A stretch of 64,000 bases of DNA, taken from the NCBI RefSeq assembly GCF_032854445.1, contig NC_088300.1, forward strand, positions 8,742,001-8,806,000, in the 5' to 3' direction. The position numbers and the translations under genes were made by a program. The notes beneath the pieces were generated by a model. That model was not told the DNA's origin, did no database searches, and saw only the letters and a list, made by a program, of their open reading frames with translations. Origin of the DNA: Liolophura sinensis (taxonomy: Eukaryota > Mollusca > Polyplacophora > Chitonida > Chitonidae). Shown here one piece after another: positions 55,901 to 64,000 of the stretch (the first letter of the stretch is position 1; each line of letters starts with the position of its first letter).

Positions 55901-58900
55901 GATTGACAAGTTAAGTACATGTACGTGTCTTTCAAAACAGGATATATCTGCAGTCACACCACCATTTACCCCATGTCTTTTTTACGCTCCATATTGTTCA
56001 GGGTTAGTATCTCTCCTATACTGTAACTGTGTATTTGTCAGTATTCGTCTTATCTAGATACATTTTGTTTCATTGGGGGATTTTAACGAAGTCACTATGA
56101 TATGCCATTTATGACGGTTTTTTATTTATGCATGCATGTATTTGCTAAGTCTTTATCATGGTATCCCTGTGAAGGAATTTGTATTTGTTCATGTCTGTAT
56201 GGAAAGATGCAGTTGGCATCTATTGGGACAGATATTTGAGTAATGTCCTGTGAGAAGTTACTTCCACAGAGGACAACAGAGAAATATGTTAAATTACATA
56301 CACTGGCGACTTTTTGTAGTAATAGTCTTTAGGATTCTAATGTGAGAATTTTGATGATATTTTTCAAGTCATATATGTCAATAATGTTTGTACATCTATT
56401 GTACCGCATTTTGTGGGCAGTATTTTGAGTGTGTTTTTGGTCAGTTATTAAGACATGTAAAAGCATTGCGCGCAGGTTTTCCATCAGAACTTTTGGCCAT
56501 TGACATTCATTCAATGTCATATGAAAAGAAAAAAGGAAGGGCTGAATTACAAGGTGTATGACACAGCCCCTACTTCATGCTCTATGATATTTAAGAAATT
56601 GCTATCCCAAATGCACAACATGGGGGATCTTTAGGACTATTATAGATGTGCCTATATTGCAGACCCTCCAACGATGCACAGATTTACAACAAACATGGTG
56701 TGCTAGCTGCTGTTTTAATACTATAGTGTGGAAGATGGAAGTGTTTCCTTTTCAATTTCTTGATCTAACGAAACAACAATCCAACATCAAAGGCCACTCC
56801 TTGTTATAACAGGATAAAAATATCATCTTTATTCCAGCGGAAACTTTTGCCATTTTATTTGCTTCCACACCTCAAAACTTCAGTGAACAAGAGATTCTGA
56901 ATATGAGATAGGTACAGTGTTGTCAACAAACTGTTCTAGCTGTGGTCCCAGCCCTTGGAATGCAAACATAGCATATGTAGAACTGGTTTTGATTGTATGA
57001 ATCAAGAATTGTAGTCTCTATAAATTCAGATTCTAAGCCTGAATGCCAGACCTTCTAGAACCTCGATAAAAAAAGGTTTTGACAAAATAAAATTTGAACC
57101 AGTCATCAAGTCAGAATTGTAATTGTACCCTCAAATTTTATGTCATCAGTTCAAGTTCAAATTAATATACATCTCTTTTAACAAGGGTACAACCATGTAG
57201 TTGCATTACAACTTCAGCTGAGGAATGAGATAAAACAAAAATTAAAAGTTTCCAGAGCCAAAGTACAGCTCTTGTCGAATATGAAAAGTAGTGCCATTGT
57301 TTGGCTGAGATTAAATTTCTCTCCCGTGCATATGAGAATATATGAGAATATGTTGCTTCCACTACATGTCATTAAGCTTTGATCTTTAACCATTGTTACT
57401 ATATCTATATGTAAAAATACACCTCCATTAAATTGTAATAATTTATTCCAGAGAGAAGTGCATGTAAATGCTGTCAATATATGTAAATTAATGTTGATTG
57501 TGATCAGTGAATTTATAATGACTGAAAGGTAAATTGTCTTTGGACAGCTGGTCGACTAAAATAGATATACAGCCCAGTACAAGCTGATATACAACATATG
57601 TGTTGTACGCTAGGTTCAGGGTACTACGTCAAGCATAATTTTGTATGGAAATGCTGTTCGTGTATTCATGTGGACATGCACTCTTGCATTGCAATGCTGC
57701 TGCGTGTTAATTGCTAATTCAGAGTTTTCAGAAGAGCAGGTAATTTAAGTTGATGAGAATTTCTGGATTTGGCTCTTGTTTTCATGTAGTTTGATCTACA
57801 TTTCTACCGAACAGAAAAACATTGCCTTGTGTTTAATATTGAGACACATTTGCCTTTTCCACTACATATATTTATATTACATGCATAGAATTTCTTACAG
57901 ACTATAGCCTACTCCTTTGTAATTTTTACAGAGATCTGCTCAGAAATTGCACGTCCGAGTCATATATATTGTTAGGCAGTGACCTGTAAATCCACTGTGT
58001 AGCTGTAGTGTTGTGTGTGTTATGTTGGTGACTGTGTTTAAGCGTGGTTAACAGAGGCTAAGCCAGCCAACTTGCTGGCTATGGACTTGACCCATCTGTA
58101 GTCTGTCTTGAAAGCTTGATGCTGGCAAAGCAGGTCACTGGGAGACCTGTGCACAGCAGCCTGTAGGTCTCAATAATGGGAGGCCCTAAAGGGGTGGCTA
58201 CTAAGCTGCTTTTGACAGGTGATTCTTCACCCACTTCAGTGACTTTTGATAGTAATTGTATAAATGTTAAAGCCAAAATGTTAATGCAAGATTTACTGAT
58301 CTACTGTCCATTTCTTTTTTTTCCCTCTGTTTTTTATTTAAGCATAAAAAGGTGTTTATAAGGTAAATAATGCGTTATAATGTAGTTTTACCTTTCTGTA
58401 AGGCTTCCAAAAATTAGTTGCCCATGGTTGAATTTTCTCTGAAGTTTTAAAGTATTACACAGATCCAGTATATTAAAGTTGACGTAATTGTTGGCAATTG
58501 CTCAGCTGTTCCCCCACCCCCAGCCTGGAGCCTCACCATTGTGCAGTCATGCTCTGACCATGCAGACTGGCAGGGACATGGCTGGCGGCAGGGTCATGCT
58601 AACCCACAAAGAAGTATATATGTACTGCTCAAGTAAGCCATTTTTTGTCTGTTTCTGGACAAATTCATAGAAGACCTGTTACTGTTATACAATATATGTA
58701 ATGAAAGCGTTAGAAAGAGAACTGTTAAAAGAGGATGTGAATAGACTGTTTTATAAAATGTTGCTGAGGCTATTATAATTGTGACCATTAAATGAAAGCC
58801 TATATATTATGTAAATAAGATTTTATTACATTTTATTATGTTACATATTGATTTGTGTTGATATGAAAAAGGATATTTAAGCATGTATTTTCCAGATAAA

Positions 58901-59531
58901 TGAGTTATCAAATGATGTGTATTGTTGAGATTTTCATGACAAATGCCAGATTTTTTTGTGTGAAGATATGAGAATAAAATATTTCTATCAAATGGATTTA
59001 CACAATTGACCGATTGTATTTTGTACAGAAATGTTCTCAAATGTACCATCGGATCTCGGCATGTCATTTATTAAATGTGCAAACTCCAGGAGCCCATAGC
59101 CACCGCTTTTGTTGTGAAAGTTCAAACAACCCCCAATATATCTGTCTTGTATGGAACAGCAGTAATGTAGCATTATGTCAGAGATGTACAAAACTATGCC
59201 TCATAATATTTATCAATGCAGTGTTGATATGTGTAGTTTGTAAACATGTATATTACATCAGCTTGCTTCTCCTATTTATATGAACATATATCCCTGCCCC
59301 ATTTATGTTCATCTTACCATTTTTATGTAACTTTCTTCCGAACCGTAATCTTTAACTGACTTTGCCTCACAGATAAACAGTTCTCTGCCTTTTATCCATG
59401 TGCATAACAAGCTATGGCCTTCAGGGAGATGTTTTCGGTCACTTCAAAGTCCGGTTTTTGATACTGTTGGTCTTTACTATGTCGCTTCAAAAAATAAATG
59501 TATTTATTCTTTATTTATTCTTATGAATAAA
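52918..59531 (+). other. Probable long 3' UTR / downstream region of the SERTAD-like gene
   Basis: 6.6 kb with no SINE, no recognised gene and few CpG. Poly(A) hexamers seen: ATTAAA 53999-54004, AATAAA 57086-57091, 58973-58978, 59493-59498 and 59526-59531. A T-rich block lies at about 53370-53450. The first SINE after the gene is at 59632, just past the last hexamer. The 120-codon frame at 54662-55024 is not recognised. The real 3' end could be near 54.0 kb or as far as 59.55 kb. Confidence 0.35.
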
Positions 59532-59631
59532 AAAGCAAGCTCAAGCTGGAGTTTTGGTCTTTGAATTCAGTTTGTCATATATTCTAGGACTACTAGTGCC
59601 AGAATTGTTGTCCTTCAATAGAGTTGAATGA

Positions 59632-59876
59632 TTATTTACTTATTTGATCATAGTTTTATGCTGTACTCAAGAATATTTCACTTACACCACAGCGGCAACA
59701 TTATGTTGGGAGGAACTCCACGAATGTCCACAGGTTGCTGACAAACCTTCCTATACATGCACGGAGGGGAAGCCAGCATTGGCTGTAATACTTGAACTCA
59801 CTGGGATCACATTTCTGTGAGGTTCCTGGGCCCTTGTGCTGAGTTAGCGTGCTCACCACTAGGACATGGAGGCCCA
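59632..59876 (-). mobile_element. SINE family A, full length but diverged
   Basis: Minus-strand copy: tactcaagaatatttcactt, acattatgttgggaggaact, ccacaggttgctgacaaacc, gaagccagcattggct, cttgaactcac (box B) and tagtgctgag/catggaggccc head, all with many changes, so an older insertion. Confidence 0.88.
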
Positions 59877-60016
59877 CGATTGGAATGTTTGAATTGTTGA
59901 TTTTCTACAACACTCTTCTCTTCGTTACAGTCATTTCAATTGGTGGCTACATATCTGGGTTGTATTCCATGCTTTGGAAGTAGTCCATGGCATTGTATGA
60001 GTACCCTTTAAACACT

Positions 60017-60029
60017 CCCCCCCCCCCAC
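60017..60029. repeat. Poly(C) run
   Basis: About 12 consecutive C followed by accaaccctccaaccctcc. Such runs are prone to length error and slippage. Confidence 0.7.
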
Positions 60030-60189
60030 CAACCCTCCAACCCTCCAAATTTACTCTATGGGTTTCTCTTTCACACACACTGTTCTAAGACCACTATTTG
60101 TATATTTTTATCCATATTATAATGGAGTAATGATCAATATGTAACCTGAAGAATAAGCTGTGCACATAATTAAGTTTTGCGGGAAATTT

Positions 60190-60408
60190 GGTTGTCAGCG
60201 TGCCAACGCGGTGCAATGACCCAGGAGCCTCTCATCAATGTGGTTGACGGCCGTACGTGGGAAGGTCTTCCAGCAACATGTGGATGGTCGTGGGTTGCCC
60301 CCGGGCTCTGCCCGGTTTCCACCCACCATAATGCTGTCCGCCGTCGTATAAGCAAAATATTCTTGAGTACAAACACCAATTAAATAAACAAATAAATAAA
60401 TAAATAAA
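60190..60408 (+). mobile_element. SINE family A, first half of a tandem pair
   Basis: ggttgtcagcgtgccaacgc, gacccaggagcctctcatca, then a deletion removing box B and the following words, resuming at acggccgtacgtgggaaggt; tail gcaaaatattcttgagtaca and (AAAT)n. The tail runs straight into the next copy. Confidence 0.88.
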
Positions 60409-60606
60409 TCAATGCGGTTGCCGTGAGTTCAAGTCCATCTTATACTTGCTTCCTCTCCAGCCATACATAAGTCTGGTAGCAACCTGTGGATGGTTGCGAG
60501 TTCCCCCAGGATCTGCTCGGTATCGTCCCACCATAATGCCAGCTTCCATCATAACAGTGAAATATTCTTGAGTATGGCGCAAAACTATAATCAAATAAAT
60601 AAATAA
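60409..60606 (+). mobile_element. SINE family A, second half of a tandem pair
   Basis: Begins inside the tRNA-related region (atcaatgcggttgccgtgag, ttcaagtcc) immediately after the (AAAT)n of the previous copy, and continues to gaaatattcttgagtatggc and (AAAT)n. Head-to-tail arrangement in the same orientation. Confidence 0.88.
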
Positions 60607-61309
60607 TTAATTTTTAATTTGAAGGATAAATTGGGCTTTAATTTTAACACAAAACCTTGTGAAATGGTTATATCTTGTGGCATAAATTTGGTCCATCACA
60701 TGTTTGTGGAATCAGGATTCTTGATGTTTTGTTTTTGCTTTGCCCCAAGTTTAATGTTATTTTCACTTTTAATTCGTGTCTCCTTGAAGCTGTCACATCG
60801 AGTCACATCGAGGTTGACGTATTTATACATCACTGCCTCAATTAGGAGTAATGTCAAAGGCAAAAAAGAGTAAATCATCTATGGAAAATAAACATAGCAC
60901 CTCTGAATGGGGTGTGGCGTGCCTTAGAAGGTTGGTACTTCATATACTTATGAAATGACTGAATAAAAGAGCTGCAGGTCAGAAACTTGGGTTGCAATAA
61001 GCGCCTACTATTTTTACAGGGTAGTTTCTAGAAGACCGGCGGACTGAATGAGCTCATTAGTATAACGTTTAGTGATCGCGGCGATTCCTACGCACATGCA
61101 TCAGCGTCACGAGGCCTACAGGCGCATATTCATCGCAGCAACAACTTGTTTTTCTCCACACTTAAGTTTTTAACGATGTGAGTCGGTCAACAGCCTCGAT
61201 GAAGCAGACCAGCTTGTCAACAACGTGAGGTGCCTGTAGGCCATGGACGCTTTCGTCAGCAGAACTCGGCCTTTATACATGCATCAGTTCTTAATGTGTT
61301 TGTTCGGTT
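60607..61309. other. Unannotated intergenic stretch
   Basis: Becomes CpG-rich at about 61050-61250 (gatcgcggcgattcctacgc). The 84-codon frame at 60619-60873 has a hydrophobic middle but no recognised family. Confidence 0.4.
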
Positions 61310-61461
61310 AATTTATTTATTTATTTATTTATTTGTTTTGTGTTTTACGCCCGTACTCAAGAATATTTCATTATACAACGGCGGCCAGCACTATGGTGGG
61401 AGGAAACCGGGCAGAGCCGGTGGAAACCACGACCATCCGCAGGTTGCTGAAAGACCTTGTG
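61310..61461 (-). mobile_element. SINE family A, 5'-truncated copy with long (TTTA)n
   Basis: (ttta)n of six or more units, then tgtgttttacgcccgtactc, aagaatatttcattatacaa, ggcggccagcactatggtgg, ccatccgcaggttgctgaaa. Frames at 61230-61569 partly cover it and are not genes. Confidence 0.9.
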
Positions 61462-61971
61462 CGGTTAATGGAATTAATTACGATACTGTTTGTGTTTGAT
61501 GGCGAAGGCTACTTCAGAGTAATTAACTTTTATTTGGATGTCACCAGAGGACTTGTTATGAGGATATAACATAAAGACTGACTTTGAACAACAAAGCAGG
61601 CATATATACATGCATACCCCTGTGTAAACTCACATATAATTCCCCGAAGCATGTTGCGACTTCTCGGTGGATTTTCATTTTGAAATAAACAAGTTCTCGG
61701 TTCAAAATCGACTAATATATGTTATGTTGTTTATTATTATTAATTATACTTAGTGTCGATCTTTATATAATTTCACGTTGAATTCAGCAGGTTTCTTGTA
61801 TTTACATTAAATTCATAGAATATCTATTTCGAACCACCAATTCTGGCCGACTTAACCCACTGACCTTTGGTAAGTTAATGATGATCTTTTTAAAGACAGG
61901 TGATCTTCAGCTAACGGTCTCACGAGCGCCGTCATCAGTTAAGCTCCCATGAATAGCGAATGCATAATTTC

Positions 61972-62053
61972 TCGTCCAAAGCCGGGATTGAACCGCCTCC
62001 TTGCGTGTCCTAGTGATTTAAAGGCAAGCGCTTCAACCACTCGCCCACGACCT
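61972..62053 (-). repeat. tRNA-like SINE head (long variable-arm type)
   Basis: Minus strand: GGGCGAGTGGTTGAAGCGC (62028-62046, box A) and CGGTTCAATCCC (61984-61995, box B). Spacing suits a tRNA-Leu/Ser-type gene, but stems are imperfect. tRNA pseudogene or SINE head; similar in layout to the one at 21658-21752. Confidence 0.5.
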
Positions 62054-62189
62054 GGTTTTCTTTGCATTGGCTTATACCATACAAGGTACTTAAATAAATG
62101 AATGAATGAATTTTTGGGTTGATCGTTGTACCCAACAGTTATACAGTCACATGACTAGGAGGAGTCATGCCGGCAGGGATAGCACAATT

Positions 62190-62467
62190 GCAGAGCGTCC
62201 ACTGCCTGGGTCAAGTCACACCTAAGACTTTACAGGAGGAAGTAGTAACTTTCTCGCTTGGCCTTCAGCACAAAGGGGTTGCAACGACTGGTTGACCTGT
62301 ATCAGTATAATGGCCTTCGGTAAGTCGCCTCGGTGAAGCTGCACTGGATAAAAAGAGCGGTGAAAATCCGTCCTGCAACAAGGAGGCACATTACATACAC
62401 GCTAAGGATTCCTTCGTCGTCATATGTCTGAAAAATGGTTGAGTACGACGTTAAAGCACTCACTCAT
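62190..62467 (+). mobile_element. SINE family B, diverged, near full length
   Basis: cagagcgtccactgcctggg, taagactttacaggaggaag, tatcagtataatggccttcg, ttcgtcgtcatatgtctgaa, gttgagtacgacgttaaagc, actcactcata. The head is worn. Confidence 0.75.
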
Positions 62468-62499
62468 ATACCGTGTACATATACCGTAGTTGCTTGTAG

Positions 62500-62612
62500 T
62501 AGGGCTAGTCCTTGCCGCGCCAAGTATCATGCCGAAGACACCAGATATGACACCCCGCACATTACCGGTTGAACGAGTCACGTTTCTTTGATCAAGCCAG
62601 GCATCAACAAGT
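62500..62612 (-). mobile_element. SINE family B fragment, inverted next to the previous copy
   Basis: catgccgaagacaccagata, tgacaccccgcacattaccg, gttgaacgagtcacgtttct on the plus strand match the middle of family B in reverse. Only the central part is present, 33 bp after the + copy. Confidence 0.8.
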
Positions 62613-63567
62613 GCCGTTGTAAAAGTATGACCGAATTCGTCTTGCACTAATTCCTGACAAAATTCAAACTTCAATCGTATGCCCAGTCATGTCACAGTCT
62701 GTCAATACATTTACATAACATATGACAAAATTGACGACCTGTTCTTGCCGAAAACACATTTTAATATATAAGCCTGGTCACTAAAATGAAATAAAGAACT
62801 GAAGACTTATACATGTATATGAAGCAGCAAAGAGGAGTCTATGTACACGATGGGAAACGATGTATCGGGGAATGCCACAAGACATCCTTGTAACAGTCGA
62901 CGTTTGTCCTGACACGTGTAACCTACTGTATATAGCTACAGCATCAACATTACAACACGTAAACATTATAGTTTTATTTATTTTAAACCATTCAGGTTAT
63001 CTGTATTGATACGCAGGAAAGTAGGATATGTGTCCAAACACTGACAACCACACTCTCATTGTAGGTACAATATTTTGTCTAACTTAGTAATACGTATATA
63101 AACTCAACACGTACGACTTGATTCTCGGGTCATCATCTTTTCATTATGTGTATAGGTGATGCGATCTATCTGTATATTGGCCAAAATAGAGTGATTATCA
63201 TATGATTGTGTACTGTGTTACAGACCTGGGTTTATTTCACTAATAACTGGTGCACAGTGAACATAAACATCATATACACATATAATACATACATGTCACA
63301 TCTGTACAAGATGCATTGCATAATTTATGAGTCATTTACTGTGGCGATGTCATACAAGACATCACCTCTGTATATATACCGGCAGAGTAGGAAGTTTTCT
63401 CTCTGTAGGTAGAATCATAAGTACCACTATAAATAAAACCTGAGTCAAGGAAGACGAATAACACTTTAGAACTACGGCTAAAACGTGACAAAATATGAAA
63501 AAGCCGAATACAGACAAGGCAGCTATATGTGTGCAATGGTGGTGTATATGTTTTCGCAGTAAGCCTA
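62613..63567. other. Unannotated intergenic stretch
   Basis: AT-rich; overlapping short frames at 63206-63574 lack recognised features. Confidence 0.4.
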
Positions 63568-63826
63568 CATTCAAAAAACTAGTCTGTCAATTTTTACAAA
63601 AAGTGTGTTGTCTGAATGGCGCTAGAATGTATTCTGTTACTATAACATAACATTCTGTCATGTTCAACATAATATCTTGTTAGTCTAATAGAATCTTTAT
63701 GTCGAATTCATAAAATATGTGTGTTATGCTATATATGCTATATGTCTGTTACAATAGCAGAACACATTCTAGCATCACTAAGACAACAGACTTTCTGTTA
63801 AAATTAACAGGTTAATTTTTTGAACG
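63568..63826. mobile_element. Palindromic MITE-like element, about 259 bp
   Basis: The left half begins cattcaaaaaactagtctgt, then gtgtgttgtctgaatggcgc and tagaatgtattctgttacta. The right half in reverse complement reads cgttcaaaaaattaacctgt, gtctgttgtcttagtgatgc, tagaatgtgttctgctattg. The arms stay alignable for about 85 bp at roughly three quarters identity and the centre is AT-rich. Non-coding, so a non-autonomous DNA transposon or fold-back element. Confidence 0.75.
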
Positions 63827-64000
63827 TATGATGATTTAAATGGGCATTAATTATTACTGGTGACAATAGTAATTTCCCCGTCAGCCTTTCGCAAATAAAC
63901 GTTTCTTAAAAATGTAACAAATGGTACGCTTGTGGTTAACTTTCATATTCTATAGGTAATTCCGGGAAACTACACATAAACTCTGTTCCAACAACTATAA

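Overview
This is eukaryotic, almost certainly invertebrate metazoan, nuclear DNA. It has GT-AG introns, an AT-rich gene-poor background, many tRNA-derived SINEs and many minisatellites. The SINEs have a tRNA-like head, a conserved body and a 3' tail of the form 'gtataagtgaaatattcttgagtacggcgtaaaacacc'-then-(AAAT)n (quoted in pieces here; the tail is about 50 bp). I associate this style with lophotrochozoans, molluscs most of all, so a mollusc is my best guess. Species cannot be fixed from the sequence alone.

Three protein genes can be supported. (1) An intronless class A (rhodopsin-like) GPCR on the minus strand at 4278-5465, 395 aa. (2) GFM2, the mitochondrial elongation factor G2 / ribosome-releasing factor 2, on the plus strand. 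It is split into seven coding exons between 22879 and 36693, and all splice junctions are GT-AG and keep the frame, giving about 786 aa. (3) A SERTA-domain transcriptional co-regulator on the plus strand at 52099-52917, 272 aa in one coding exon. It has an acceptor site just before the ATG, so at least one non-coding exon lies upstream; a CpG-richer candidate is at about 48130-48353. The genes are unrelated in function and do not form a cluster or pathway.

Layout: 0-3.9 kb holds three minisatellites and a duplicated about 210 bp block; 4.3-5.6 kb the GPCR; 5.9-22.7 kb is intergenic with SINEs, MITE-like fold-backs and tRNA-like SINE heads; 22.7-36.9 kb is GFM2; 28.5-39.9 kb is an exceptional cluster of five different minisatellites, three inside GFM2 introns and two just downstream; 41-48 kb is CpG-richer intergenic DNA with SINEs and a 24 bp minisatellite; 48.1-59.5 kb is the probable SERTAD-like transcription unit with a possibly very long 3' UTR; 59.6-64 kb is repeat-rich intergenic DNA ending in a palindromic MITE.

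The most interesting signals are not classical genes: the minisatellite cluster around GFM2 (including a two-type composite array, a 54 bp array that stays open in reading frame on both strands, and a 121/242 bp higher-order array); two SINE families with different tRNA heads but homologous 3' tails, plus a 60 bp tail-only insertion with a perfect 13 bp target-site duplication; several fold-back elements; and an apparent mosaic of CpG-poor and CpG-rich domains that tracks the transcription units.
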